Positions 7,530 through 17,004 of a DNA stretch of 64,000 nt are shown here, piece by piece (the first letter of the stretch is position 1; every line of letters starts with the position of its first letter). Origin of the DNA: Brevibacillus reuszeri (GTDB taxonomy: Bacteria; Bacillota; Bacilli; Brevibacillales; Brevibacillaceae); the NCBI RefSeq assembly GCF_001187725.1, contig NZ_LGIQ01000007.1, forward strand, positions 193 through 64,192, given 5' to 3'. The notes under the pieces are model-generated. The model did no database searches, was not told where the DNA came from, and saw nothing but the letters and a program-made list of their open reading frames with translations. Position numbers and translations under genes: made by a program.

Positions 7530-8534
7530 ATGCGCCAGGGTCATCAGTCTTGGGTGTTTGCCACAAGGCCAGTCATAGTCGGAAGAGCCGCGATTGGTGG
7601 GCCGTTCGAGGCCACGGGACCGTTGGCAGAGGATTTTGATACGCTGCATGGAGATTTGATGCTCGGTCAGGAAAGCTGGGAAAAGGCAGAAAGGGTCCTG
7701 ATGGAGGAAGCGTGCACCAAGGCCATTGAGAAAGCGGGCGTGCAAAAGGAAAAGATCGATTTTCTACTGGCTGGTGATTTGATGAATCAGATCATTTCAG
7801 CGAGCTTCTCGGCACGTACGCTCTCGATCCCTTTTCTTGGGCTATTCGGAGCCTGCTCAACCGCAATGGAAGGTTTAGCATTGGCAGCGCTCATGGTGGA
7901 CAGCAAAGCTGCAGATTACGTAGTGGCGGCAACCGGCAGTCACAACGGGGCTGCTGAGAAGCAATACCGTTACCCGACAGAGTATGGTGCCCAGAAGCCT
8001 CCGACTGCTCAATGGACGGTTACGGGCGCAGGCGCTGCGGTGGTCTCGGGCCAGGGAAAAGGTCTCCGAATTCAAGCAGCAACGATCGGCCATGTAGTAG
8101 ACATGGGAATGACAGATCCCTTCAATATGGGTGCAGCTATGGCTCCCGCTGCACTATCCACGATTGAGTCACATTTCCGGGATTTGGCTTTACCCCACGA
8201 TCATTATGACCTGATTGTAACGGGAGACCTGGGAAGAACGGGACACGCGATTTTGTCTGAATTGCTTCCCAAGCATAATCTGCATGTTCCGCTGGAGAAG
8301 TATACCGATTGCGGAAAGCTGATTTACGGAGAGAACCCGAACGTTTGGTCAGGTGGTAGCGGCTGCGGATGCGTTGCAACCGTCACATACGGACATTTGT
8401 TGAATCGTTTGCAAGCGGGGGAGTGGAAACGGATTTTGGTCGTGGCCACAGGTGCTCTATTATCCCCGATCTCTTATCAGCAAGGAGAAAGTATTCCCTG
8501 TATTGCTCATGCGGTAGCCATTGAATCGGAATAG
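7530..8534 (+). CDS. spoVAD: stage V sporulation protein AD
   Basis: A 334-residue thiolase-fold protein that binds dipicolinic acid on the forespore inner membrane in the SpoVA complex. It is full length. The thiolase-like segment LFGACSTAMEGLALAA keeps the cysteine position, and the C-terminal half has GGSGCGCVATV. The ribosome-binding site GGGAGGAT lies inside the end of spoVAC. Confidence 0.93.
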   Translation: MRQGHQSWVFATRPVIVGRAAIGGPFEATGPLAEDFDTLHGDLMLGQESWEKAERVLMEEACTKAIEKAGVQKEKIDFLLAGDLMNQIISASFSARTLSIPFLGLFGACSTAMEGLALAALMVDSKAADYVVAATGSHNGAAEKQYRYPTEYGAQKPPTAQWTVTGAGAAVVSGQGKGLRIQAATIGHVVDMGMTDPFNMGAAMAPAALSTIESHFRDLALPHDHYDLIVTGDLGRTGHAILSELLPKHNLHVPLEKYTDCGKLIYGENPNVWSGGSGCGCVATVTYGHLLNRLQAGEWKRILVVATGALLSPISYQQGESIPCIAHAVAIESE

Positions 8535-8549
8535 CGGGGAGGTGACATC

Positions 8550-8900
8550 ATGACGTTTTTATGGGCGTTTTTAGTCGGGGGTATCATCTGTCTGATCGGG
8601 CAATTTCTCATGGACGTAGTAAAACTGACACCTGCGCATACCATGTCGTCACTTGTTGTCGCTGGAGCTGTTCTGGATGGCATCGGGGTGTACGAGCCGC
8701 TGATTAATTTTGCGGGAGCTGGAGCAACTGTCCCGATTACGAGCTTTGGAAATGCCTTGGTTCATGGAGCGATGGCAGAAGCACAGCGAAGTGGCGTCAT
8801 CGGCATCGTTACTGGCATATTTGAAGTAACGAGTGCAGGTATTTCCGCTGCAATCGTATTCGGCTTTTTTATGGCCTTGCTATTCCGTCCGAAGGGATAA
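8550..8900 (+). CDS. spoVAEb: stage V sporulation protein AE (AEb type)
   Basis: A 116-residue membrane protein of the SpoVAC/AEb family, the third core SpoVA subunit. It has four hydrophobic stretches and the motif [21 protein letters not shown], parallel to that of SpoVAC. RBS GGGGAGGTGA. It closes the operon; no spoVAF or gerA-type gene follows, which fits the mobile-type rather than the canonical spoVA operon. A short hairpin ACCAG/CTGGT lies just downstream but lacks a strong T-run. Confidence 0.9.
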   Translation: MTFLWAFLVGGIICLIGQFLMDVVKLTPAHTMSSLVVAGAVLDGIGVYEPLINFAGAGATVPITSFGNALVHGAMAEAQRSGVIGIVTGIFEVTSAGISAAIVFGFFMALLFRPKG

Positions 8901-9002
8901 ATTACCAGAAAAGCTGGTTAGTTCTTTCCTCATCTACCAATAACCTTTAATTGAACCTCCTCTCACCAGCTTGTAGAATGGGTGCTTGAGGAGGGGATGT
9001 TC

Positions 9003-9650
9003 ATGTGGTTCCATAAAAAAACGCTGACTACCCTACTGCTGGCCATAATGACCATAGCATTTGTACTGCCGACAAACTCACTTGCAGCACCTTTATTGCA
9101 AAGGGGAAGTGAGAATGGAGACGTATGGGATTTGCAGTATCGTTTACAAATACTTGGCTTCTATCAAGGCAGCTTGGATGGCAGTTATGGCAGCAACACG
9201 TATCAGGCTGTCAGGAAGTTTCAGAGTGCATATGGATTGAAAGTTGATGGTATAGTAGGGAATCAGACATGGAGCAAGCTAAAGAAAGTTTCGGTGAATC
9301 AATCTGAGATGCAGATGCTGGCTCAGCTTGTTTATTCTGAGGCACGCGGGGAAGTATTTGAGGGACAAGTAGCGGTTGCGGCAGTCGCAATGAATCGTTT
9401 GAAGTCCTCTAGCTTTCCTGACACTCTGCGTGGAGTCATTTTTGAACCGTATGCGTTTACCGCTATTGATGACGGGCAATTCTGGTTGACTCCCAATAAA
9501 TCAGCTTATCAGGCAGCATGGGAAGCTGTACGTGGATGGGACCCAACCAATGGTGCTCTCTACTATTTTAACCCGGATACCGCCACATCCAGCTGGATTT
9601 GGTCTCGTCCGCAAATCAAACGCATTGGTAAACATATTTTTGCAAAGTAA
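9003..9650 (+). CDS. SleB-type spore cortex-lytic hydrolase
   Basis: A 215-residue secreted hydrolase: a signal peptide (about 1-29, ending NSLAA), a peptidoglycan-binding domain of the PG_binding_1 type (about 35-90), and a catalytic cell wall hydrolase domain (about 95-215) with YSEARGE as the likely catalytic Glu region. This is the SleB architecture: a lytic transglycosylase for spore cortex. It is shorter than Bacillus subtilis SleB. No ypeB partner follows, so it may be a paralogue. ATG 9003 is chosen from GAGGAGGGG just upstream. Confidence 0.85.
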   Translation: MWFHKKTLTTLLLAIMTIAFVLPTNSLAAPLLQRGSENGDVWDLQYRLQILGFYQGSLDGSYGSNTYQAVRKFQSAYGLKVDGIVGNQTWSKLKKVSVNQSEMQMLAQLVYSEARGEVFEGQVAVAAVAMNRLKSSSFPDTLRGVIFEPYAFTAIDDGQFWLTPNKSAYQAAWEAVRGWDPTNGALYYFNPDTATSSWIWSRPQIKRIGKHIFAK

Positions 9651-9662
9651 CGACATATAGCT

Positions 9663-9702
9663 CCCCTGATTCTGGCACATGCCTTGATTCGGGGGTTTTT
9701 TC
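9663..9702 (+). terminator. terminator of the SleB-type gene
   Basis: CCCCTGATTC pairs imperfectly with GATTCGGGGG, followed by six T residues. Confidence 0.75.
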
Positions 9703-9802
9703 ATGGGTGAAACCAGGATTGGGAACAATTGTGCATTGTTTTCTGAAAGTGGTTCGGTAAAATGAATAAAAGGTTACAAACCGATGACAACGGAGGTTGA
9801 TG

Positions 9803-10771
9803 ATGAAGAAGATGCTGATCCTGGCCTCTCTGGTCGCCCTGACGCTTGTAGGGACACCAGCCGTAGAGGCGGAGACAAACACGAATACCGCGACACCTTA
9901 TGCTGACATTGCAGGTCACTGGGCCGAAAAAGAAATCGAGAAGTGTTACATAGCGGGAGCAGTTGGTACATCGGGAGATTTTCGACCGGATGAAGCTGTG
10001 ACTCGCATCGAATTGCTGACGATGTTTGTGAAGGCAAAAGGAATTGAGCCTGTGCAAACGAATCAGTCGTCATTCAAAGACATACCGGCAGACAGCTGGA
10101 TGACGCCCTATGCTGAAATCGCTTACCGCTTAGGTATTGTGCATGGACAAAAGCAGGGGAAGGATATTTACTTGCGTCCCAATGAGCCTGTTCAGAGGGA
10201 AGAGCTTGTTTCCATGCTGATTCGCTCTGCAGGGAATAGTGGAGCAGTGAATCAACTGAAATGGTCAACAACCGTTCAAGCTTTGGCGAAGTTCCCGGAT
10301 GGGAATCGCATACAAGAGGCTGATCAGCGCCCATTCGTTTACGCGCTTCAGAACGGGATGATGAACGCCTATGCGGATGGTACCTTGCAGCCGCAAAAAC
10401 TGATGACACGGGCAGAAGCAGCAACATACGCTGCCTTTCATCTTCTACCAGGGAAAGCAAGCGAGCAAAAGACATTGGCAAACGGGACCTCCTACCGTCA
10501 AGTAATGACTGTCCAAACGACAGCTTATAGCTATGCAACCGATAAGATTCTATCCTATCTGGAATATCCATTGCGAGAAGGGGTCGTTGCAGTAGATCCC
10601 AAGATCATTCCGCTTGGCAGTCATTTGTACATTGAAGGTTACGGGTACGCAGTCGCAGCTGATATTGGCGGCGCTGTGAAGGATCAGCATGTTGATCTGT
10701 ACCTGCCTACCTTAAGTGATGCGGAAAATTACGGGTTGAAAAAAGGAGTTCAAGTCTTTTTGCTTGATTAA
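9803..10771 (+). CDS. S-layer homology protein with C-terminal 3D domain
   Basis: A 322-residue secreted protein: a signal peptide (about 1-24, ending VEA), three SLH modules (about 30-225; first one begins with ADIAGHWAEKEI) that anchor to pyruvylated wall polymers, and a C-terminal 3D domain (about 240-322) named for three Asp residues and seen in lytic transglycosylase-like proteins (TTAYSY, AVDPKIIPLG, AADIGGA, DLYLP). It probably binds and trims cell wall. The start is the second or third ATG after GGAGG; ATG 9803 has the best spacing. Confidence 0.9.
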   Translation: MKKMLILASLVALTLVGTPAVEAETNTNTATPYADIAGHWAEKEIEKCYIAGAVGTSGDFRPDEAVTRIELLTMFVKAKGIEPVQTNQSSFKDIPADSWMTPYAEIAYRLGIVHGQKQGKDIYLRPNEPVQREELVSMLIRSAGNSGAVNQLKWSTTVQALAKFPDGNRIQEADQRPFVYALQNGMMNAYADGTLQPQKLMTRAEAATYAAFHLLPGKASEQKTLANGTSYRQVMTVQTTAYSYATDKILSYLEYPLREGVVAVDPKIIPLGSHLYIEGYGYAVAADIGGAVKDQHVDLYLPTLSDAENYGLKKGVQVFLLD

Positions 10772-10833
10772 TACGAGATAAACATATTTCCTACTCTTTC
10801 CACTCATACTACGGTGGAGGGGGTGGGATTTTT

Positions 10834-11499
10834 TTGTGGGGTTGGTTGGGAATAACAATCATCGCTTTGCTGATCGTAATCATGGTCACGCCAGTAAAGA
10901 TAACCGTCTATTACAATCGGGCGGGAGACGATGATCATGTAGTGCTTAGTTTCTCTGTATGGTTTGGGCTGTTTCATTGGAAATATGAAATTCCGATTCT
11001 GCTTTTAAAGCAGACAGAGAGCGGGCCACAGCTAGTAGCCAAGGTGGAGAAGATAAAGGGAGGCCATAAGGTAAAGGATACAGTCCGCGATTTTACGCGC
11101 CGACAAGTGAAAAAATGGTATCATAGCTACCGTGATCTGTTGAAGAAGGTTCGGGATCTTCAGCCGTTGTTTTCACATTTATGCAAGCACATTCGTTGTA
11201 CGGATCTGGAATGGCACACACTCATGGGAACGGGTCAAGCCGGAGAAACAGGAGCGCTTACAGGAATCATCTGGGGAGTAAAGAGCATGATTATCGGGAT
11301 TATGTCACATACATTTACTCTGCACGCCATGCCGAAAATGAGCGTTCAGCCTGTCTGGAATCAGGCAATCATTCAAACTCGATTCCAGTGTGTGCTTCAT
11401 TTTTATCTGGGACATCTCTTGATTACAGTAGTGAGAATGGCCGTTCGCTTGCGAAAAACGAGGGAGCACAAATGGCAAACGAGACCATCTGAAGCGTGA
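10834..11499 (+). CDS. DUF2953 (YtfI-like) membrane-associated protein
   Basis: A 221-residue protein with an N-terminal membrane helix (about 3-20) and a DUF2953 domain (WHTLMGTGQAGETGALTG). In Bacillus the homologue ytfI lies directly upstream of ytfJ, as here, and the pair is expressed in sporulation. The start is TTG 10834, 7 nt after GGAGGGGGTGGG. Confidence 0.85.
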   Translation: MWGWLGITIIALLIVIMVTPVKITVYYNRAGDDDHVVLSFSVWFGLFHWKYEIPILLLKQTESGPQLVAKVEKIKGGHKVKDTVRDFTRRQVKKWYHSYRDLLKKVRDLQPLFSHLCKHIRCTDLEWHTLMGTGQAGETGALTGIIWGVKSMIIGIMSHTFTLHAMPKMSVQPVWNQAIIQTRFQCVLHFYLGHLLITVVRMAVRLRKTREHKWQTRPSEA

Positions 11500-11602
11500 G
11501 ATGTGTGAGTATCTTCTCCTCAATAAAAGTGTTTGTCGGTACATGCTCCGATTTTTTTGTGGGTATGTTAACAGATGAACATGAGTGAAAGGAGGAGCAT
11601 AC

Positions 11603-12058
11603 ATGGCAGACCACCCGATTCAAGGATTAATGCGGACAGCGATGGAAAATCTGAAGCAGATGGTTGATGTGAATACAATCATTGGAGATCCGGTTGAGAC
11701 TCCTGATGGCAGCATTATTCTTCCTATATCCAAGGTAGGCTTTGGCTTTGCGGCGGGGGGAAGCGAGTTTCAATATGAGCACCAACACCAAGGAACGATC
11801 GGTTATCCATTTGGAGGGGGGAGTGGTGGAGGTGTTTCCATTACTCCTGTAGCGTTTTTGGTTGTTGGCAAACAGGGAATTCGGTCCATTCCTCTCGAAA
11901 ATACGACACATCTCTATGATCGGATTTTGGATTCGGTTCCCCAATTTGTGGAGAAGATGCAAGGGATGTTTGGGAAGCATGACGAGCCGCATATCGAAAA
12001 CAACACCATTATCGCCAAAACGGACGGTCACGATTTGGAAGAGTTAATGGAGCGGTGA
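11603..12058 (+). CDS. ytfJ: GerW/YtfJ family spore protein
   Basis: A 151-residue GerW family protein. The opening HPIQGLMRTAMENLKQMVDVNTIIG and the glycine-rich middle (FGGGSGGGV) are typical. In Bacillus subtilis YtfJ/GerW supports germination through L-alanine receptors. Start ATG 11603 follows GGAGGAG; the longer upstream frame is not needed. It ends at a strong bidirectional terminator. Confidence 0.93.
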   Translation: MADHPIQGLMRTAMENLKQMVDVNTIIGDPVETPDGSIILPISKVGFGFAAGGSEFQYEHQHQGTIGYPFGGGSGGGVSITPVAFLVVGKQGIRSIPLENTTHLYDRILDSVPQFVEKMQGMFGKHDEPHIENNTIIAKTDGHDLEELMER

Positions 12059-12067
12059 TGTGAAAAG

Positions 12068-12113
12068 CAAAACAGGTATGCCAGTGATTTTTCGTGGCAT
12101 ACCTGTTTTCTTT
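12068..12113. terminator. bidirectional terminator between ytfJ and the FliD-like gene
   Basis: A near-perfect stem AAAACAGGTATGCCA / TGGCATACCTGTTTT with an A-run before and a T-run after, suited to both convergent genes. Confidence 0.92.
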
Positions 12114-12127
12114 GCGTATAAGATTTT

Positions 12128-13387
12128 TTACCAAAGTACATTTAAAAACAATCCGGTTTTGGCTATTTGCAAGTATTGCAGGCTGGAGATCGAAGAAACG
12201 GAATAGGGCTCGTTGCTTACTGCCTCATCATAGTATCTGGAAAAGGTACCGAATGGCTTGCTTTGCAGCTCCAGTACCTGCTCGCGAAATTGAACCGACA
12301 GCCCTTGCATCGCATCTTGAAAACCGTTGAAGCTGGACTCCACGGTGCTTAGCCACGTTTCTTCATCCAAAGCGAGCTCACCACTTGGCAGCATGCTGAT
12401 TCCAAAACGGTTCAAATTGTGATCGGCTGCTTCTGCAATTCTTTCAAACGTGGGCAGCTTTTGCATCTCAAGACTATCTTCATGCCGCAGCAAGAAATGA
12501 TGCATGCTGTTAAAACGATCAACGAGCTTGCGTGTTTGTTGCAGCAAACGCTCCGTATCCGGCTTGATGGTAAGCACAATTGGCTCCGTACCGGCATCGT
12601 GCAGTGAAACGAGAACATTGCTATCTCCTAGCCTGATCTGGTTGGTAGCCGATGTGTGGAGTGTTCCATCCACGTAAAAGCTGGCATCCGTAGCATGTGT
12701 CACGATATGATCCATGCCGAGCGAGATGATACTGTTACCAGACAAATCACGCAAAGTAAAGGCTTGTGCAGCTCCCGTCTTGGTACTGGAAACGACGAGA
12801 GACTGCATGCTGCCGAATGCTTCAATACGAGTCATCAATCCTGATTGATTTTGGTCCAAAGCCTCTTTCATCCGGGCAATACTCTGACCGTACGTATCAG
12901 TCTCAGAAGAGTAAAAGGAAAGCAGCTCCTCATGCTGGTCTGTCATCAGAGAAAATTGTTGGAAGCCTTCCTCCATAGAGGTTTGTGAAGTGCTCTCCAC
13001 CAACCGACCAGCATTGGTTTGTTCATTTGCTAAACGAACAATTTCAAGTCGATAAGTTGCAGGCTGGGCATCTCCATGGACTGTTGCTGTCGCCAGCTCA
13101 GGCTGAGAGCTTACGATCTGTCGCCTGTTGATCGCGCTTTTTGGTCGTTTGGGATCAAACTCTTTGGCAGCCTGGTCCAAGTCAACTGAGTAACGGTAGA
13201 GTTGTGACAATGAATCGGACAGATCTGTCGTCCATTGCTGCTGACGGGCGTAATACGGCTGCAGGTTGTAAGCAGATATCGGATTGACGGGCGTATTTAG
13301 CTTTGCCTGAAACATCTGCAATTGATAACGGCCTACCCGTTGGCTGTATGGGACATAACTGACACGACTCACTTTCACGACACTCAC
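12128..13387 (-). CDS. orphan FliD-like (flagellar hook-associated 2) protein
   Basis: A 419-residue protein whose layout follows FliD, the flagellar cap: an N-terminal helical part, the conserved turn from A-TVHGDAQPATYRLEIVRLANEQ, and a C-terminal part FGISMLPSGELALDEETW typical of the FliD C domain, with helical ends. It lacks the usual Leu/Ser-rich start of housekeeping FliD, and no flagellar genes are near; it sits between ytfJ and pyc. A role as cap or adhesin is possible but unproven. The start is uncertain: GTG 13387 lies almost on top of the AGGTGAG site, and GTG 13378 has better spacing. Confidence 0.65.
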   Translation of the reverse strand: MSVVKVSRVSYVPYSQRVGRYQLQMFQAKLNTPVNPISAYNLQPYYARQQQWTTDLSDSLSQLYRYSVDLDQAAKEFDPKRPKSAINRRQIVSSQPELATATVHGDAQPATYRLEIVRLANEQTNAGRLVESTSQTSMEEGFQQFSLMTDQHEELLSFYSSETDTYGQSIARMKEALDQNQSGLMTRIEAFGSMQSLVVSSTKTGAAQAFTLRDLSGNSIISLGMDHIVTHATDASFYVDGTLHTSATNQIRLGDSNVLVSLHDAGTEPIVLTIKPDTERLLQQTRKLVDRFNSMHHFLLRHEDSLEMQKLPTFERIAEAADHNLNRFGISMLPSGELALDEETWLSTVESSFNGFQDAMQGLSVQFREQVLELQSKPFGTFSRYYDEAVSNEPYSVSSISSLQYLQIAKTGLFLNVLW

Positions 13388-13442
13388 CTCACCTGTGAAC
13401 AGTTTTCATCCTGATGGTACTACTTTCCATTATAAACGATGT

Positions 13443-16400
13443 TTACTCCATTTCAATGAGCAGGTCGCCAGTTTCAATTGCTTCGCCCGCTTTTACAAAC
13501 ACGGCTTTGATTTTTCCGTCCATTGGAGCTTGAATGGTTGTTTCCATTTTCATGGCTTCGCTAACCAGCAAATGCTCACCTTTTTTTACTTTGTCGCCTT
13601 CTGAGACGAGTACCTTGAGAACCTTGCCAGGCATAGATGCACCGAGGTGCGCAGCGTTTTGAGCATCAGCTTTGCGTCTTACCAGCTCGGATACTATGGC
13701 GGACTGGTCGCGGACGAAAATCTCGCGTGGCTGTCCGTTCAGTTCAAAGTAAATAATGCGACGTCCATCCGGATGCAGCTCGCCGATGGCAACCAGCTTG
13801 ATGATGAGGGTCTTGCCTCGTTCAATCGTAATGGCTGTCTCTTCTCCTGGACGCAGTCCGTAGAAGAACGTAGACGTATTCAGCACGGAGAGATCACCGT
13901 ATTCCTTCATGCGCTGTTCGTACTGCAGATAAACCTGCGGGTACATGATGTAGGACTGAATATCCAGCTCACTCGGTGCACGGCCAATTTTTTCTTCGAG
14001 ATCAGAAGCAACCTGGTTAAAATCAATCGGAGCGAGCAGTTCGCCAGGACGGGTAGTAAAAGCTTCTCTTCCTTTTAGAACGAGCTCCTGCAGCTGTTTA
14101 GGGAAGCCACCAGGCGGTTGGCCCAAATAGCCCTGGAAGAACTGAATCACCGAGTCAGGGAAGTCGAGACGTGTGCCTTTTTCCCAAATGTTTTCTTCGT
14201 TCAGGTTGTTTTGAACCATAAACAGCGCAAGATCACCAACTACTTTGGAGGAAGGGGTTACTTTTACAATGTCTCCGCACATTTGGTTAACGACCGCGTA
14301 CATGTGCTTGACCTCATCCCAACGTCCTTCCAAACCGACAGCCTTGGCTTGCTGCTCGAGGTTGGTATATTGCCCACCCGGCATTTCATGGACATAAACC
14401 TCTGTATTGCTTGCTTTCATGCCACTTTCAAAGCCCTGGTAGTAAGGGCGCACATCTTCCCAGTAGTCGGACAATTTGTTGAAAGAATCGAGAGACAGCC
14501 CTGTATCACGCTCTGTGTGAGCCAGACTTGCGATCAGTCCGTTGAGGCTCGGCTGAGAAGTCAAACCGGACATCGAGCTGACGCATGCATCGACGATATC
14601 TACCCCAGCTTCAACAGCTTTTAACAACATGGCGGCCCCATTGCCAGATGTATCGTGCGTGTGCAGATGAATCGGGATTCCGATTTCCTGCTTCAAGGCA
14701 TTGATTAGCTCGTAGGCAGCATAAGGCTTGAGCAATCCCGCCATATCCTTGATTGCGAGGATGTGTGCGCCTGCCTTTTCCAATTCTTTTGCCAGCTGAA
14801 CGTAGTAGGACAGTGTATATTTTGTTTTCGACGGATCGAGTATATCGCCGGTATAGCAAATGGCTGCTTCAGCTACCTTGCCATTATTGCGAACAGCTTC
14901 GATAGCGGTTTGCATGCCTGGCAACCAGTTCAGGCTGTCAAAAATACGGAAGACGTCTACGCCGTTTTCAGCGGAGGCTTTGACGAACGATTGGATGACA
15001 TTATCCGGATAATTGGTGTAGCCTACGCCGTTTGCTCCGCGCAGCAGCATTTGGAACAACACATTCGGGATACGCTCACGCAAAATCTGCAATCTTTCCC
15101 ACGGAGATTCCTGCAAAAAGCGCATGGTTGTATCAAAGGTAGCGCCGCCCCACATTTCCAGTGAGAAGAGGCCAGCACCCAGCTTGCCAGTCGCTTCTGC
15201 TACGGAAGCGAGATCATACGTACGCACGCGTGTGGCAAACAAAGACTGATGTGCATCACGGAAGGTCGTATCAGTAACAAGAACCTGCTTTTGCTCCTGA
15301 ATCCAGCGAACAAGCCCATCAGCACCTTCTTTATCCAAAATTTGCTTGGTGCCCTCTGGATACGGCTGGGCAAATGGAGTTCGCGGGATGCGCGGTGAAT
15401 CAAAGTGTGGCTTTTTATCCAGCTTTTCGAGTCCAGGGTAGCCATTGACAATCGTGTTTCCGATGTAAGATAGTAATTTGGTACCACGGTCCTGGCGTCC
15501 AGGGAAAATGAACAATTCAGGCTTGGTATCAATAAAGGAAGTGTCGTAGCTGCCGCTCAGGAAATCAGGATGTGTCACCACATTTTCCAGGAATGGCAGA
15601 TTCGTTTTCACACCGCGAATCCGGAATTCACGCAGTGTTCTGAGCATTTTACGTGCAGCCTGATCAAAGCTTGTCCCATAGGTAGAGATTTTGACCAGCA
15701 GAGAATCGTAAAAAGGAGTAATGATCGCTCCAGGATAACCGTTTCCGCCATCGAGACGCACTCCAAAACCGCCCCCAGAACGCCATGCAGACAAGCGTCC
15801 GGCATCTGGCAGGAAGTTGTTCTCTGCGTCTTCTGTCGTCACACGGCATTGGATCGCAAAGCCGCTCATTTGAATCTGGCTCTGGTCCGCAATGCCAATT
15901 TCCTCATCGGACAAGGCATGCCCTTCGGCTACGCGAATTTGGGCTTGTACGATATCGATTCCGGTAATGAGCTCCGTAATGGTATGCTCAACCTGAATCC
16001 GTGGGTTAACCTCAATGAAATAAAAGCGATTGTCAGGAGTCAGCAAAAATTCTACCGTACCTGCGTTGGAGTAGCCGGCCTTTTGCATAAGTGTGAGAGC
16101 AGATTGGCAAATCTCCTCGCGCAGTTTATCGTCGAGGGAAAGGCTTGGCGCGACCTCTACGACTTTTTGGTGACGACGCTGTACGGAGCAGTCGCGCTCA
16201 AACAAGTGAACGATGTTGCCGTGATTGTCGCCGAGAATTTGAACTTCAATATGTTTTGGTTGCTCCAGGTAGCGCTCGAGATACACCTTGGCATTACCAA
16301 AGGAGGAGCGGGCTTCGGAACGTGCCCGATCAAGTGAATCTTGGAGCTCGTCTTGACTGCGTACGATGCGCATGCCTCGGCCGCCGCCACCAGATACACC

Positions 16401-16889
16401 CTTGATGATGATTGGATAGCCGTACTCTTTGGCAAAAAGCAGCGCTTCTTGCAAAGTCTCAATCGGCTCAGGTGTACCTGGAATGACAGGAATGTTTGCT
16501 TCAATTGCTAGACGTCTTGCTTCTACCTTGTCTCCAAACTTGTCAATGAGCTCTGGAGACGGACCGATAAAGATGATGCCTTCATCTTGGCAGCGCTTGG
16601 CGAATTCGGCGTTCTCGGCAAGAAAGCCGTAGCCTGGGTGAATCGCGTCGATGTCGTTACGTTTGGCAATCTCAATGATACTGTCGATGTCCAGATACGC
16701 TTCAATGGGTCCTTTCCCTGCGCCTACCAGATAGGACTCGTCCGCTTTAAAGCGGTGAATCGAAACGTTGTCCTGTTCAGAGTATACGGCTACAGTACGG
16801 ATGCCCAGCTCGGTAGCGGCACGAAAGATTCGAATGGCGATTTCTCCGCGGTTCGCTACCAACAAACGATTGATTTTTCTCCCTAGCAT
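13443..16889 (-). CDS. pyc: pyruvate carboxylase
   Basis: A 1148-residue biotin enzyme that carboxylates pyruvate to oxaloacetate (anaplerosis, gluconeogenesis). Domain order: biotin carboxylase (about 1-450; NRGEIAIRIFRA start, ATP-grasp loop KGVSGGGGRGM), carboxyltransferase (about 530-800; TDTTFRDAHQSL), allosteric/tetramerisation part, and a biotinyl domain with AMKM; the biotin lysine is near residue 1114. The length equals that of Bacillus PycA. ATG 16889 follows GGGGGAGAG; a longer in-frame extension upstream is not supported. Confidence 0.98.
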   Translation of the reverse strand: MLGRKINRLLVANRGEIAIRIFRAATELGIRTVAVYSEQDNVSIHRFKADESYLVGAGKGPIEAYLDIDSIIEIAKRNDIDAIHPGYGFLAENAEFAKRCQDEGIIFIGPSPELIDKFGDKVEARRLAIEANIPVIPGTPEPIETLQEALLFAKEYGYPIIIKGVSGGGGRGMRIVRSQDELQDSLDRARSEARSSFGNAKVYLERYLEQPKHIEVQILGDNHGNIVHLFERDCSVQRRHQKVVEVAPSLSLDDKLREEICQSALTLMQKAGYSNAGTVEFLLTPDNRFYFIEVNPRIQVEHTITELITGIDIVQAQIRVAEGHALSDEEIGIADQSQIQMSGFAIQCRVTTEDAENNFLPDAGRLSAWRSGGGFGVRLDGGNGYPGAIITPFYDSLLVKISTYGTSFDQAARKMLRTLREFRIRGVKTNLPFLENVVTHPDFLSGSYDTSFIDTKPELFIFPGRQDRGTKLLSYIGNTIVNGYPGLEKLDKKPHFDSPRIPRTPFAQPYPEGTKQILDKEGADGLVRWIQEQKQVLVTDTTFRDAHQSLFATRVRTYDLASVAEATGKLGAGLFSLEMWGGATFDTTMRFLQESPWERLQILRERIPNVLFQMLLRGANGVGYTNYPDNVIQSFVKASAENGVDVFRIFDSLNWLPGMQTAIEAVRNNGKVAEAAICYTGDILDPSKTKYTLSYYVQLAKELEKAGAHILAIKDMAGLLKPYAAYELINALKQEIGIPIHLHTHDTSGNGAAMLLKAVEAGVDIVDACVSSMSGLTSQPSLNGLIASLAHTERDTGLSLDSFNKLSDYWEDVRPYYQGFESGMKASNTEVYVHEMPGGQYTNLEQQAKAVGLEGRWDEVKHMYAVVNQMCGDIVKVTPSSKVVGDLALFMVQNNLNEENIWEKGTRLDFPDSVIQFFQGYLGQPPGGFPKQLQELVLKGREAFTTRPGELLAPIDFNQVASDLEEKIGRAPSELDIQSYIMYPQVYLQYEQRMKEYGDLSVLNTSTFFYGLRPGEETAITIERGKTLIIKLVAIGELHPDGRRIIYFELNGQPREIFVRDQSAIVSELVRRKADAQNAAHLGASMPGKVLKVLVSEGDKVKKGEHLLVSEAMKMETTIQAPMDGKIKAVFVKAGEAIETGDLLIEME

Positions 16890-17004
16890 GATTTTCTCTC
16901 CCCCTTTGTCTCCTATGAGACTAATAAAAATTATATATATAGTACAAATATACAAAATTTTCTCTACGCAATACACCCTTTTTTACGAAATGGAGTGCAA
17001 TTCG

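Noticed and set aside
8900-8920. Terminator at the end of spoVAEb
   Set aside because: Only a 5-bp ACCAG/CTGGT hairpin with a poor T-run; read-through into the SleB-type gene cannot be excluded.
15570-16337. A 255-codon open frame antisense to pyruvate carboxylase
   Set aside because: It is a codon-bias shadow of the intact pyc gene and has no ribosome-binding site.
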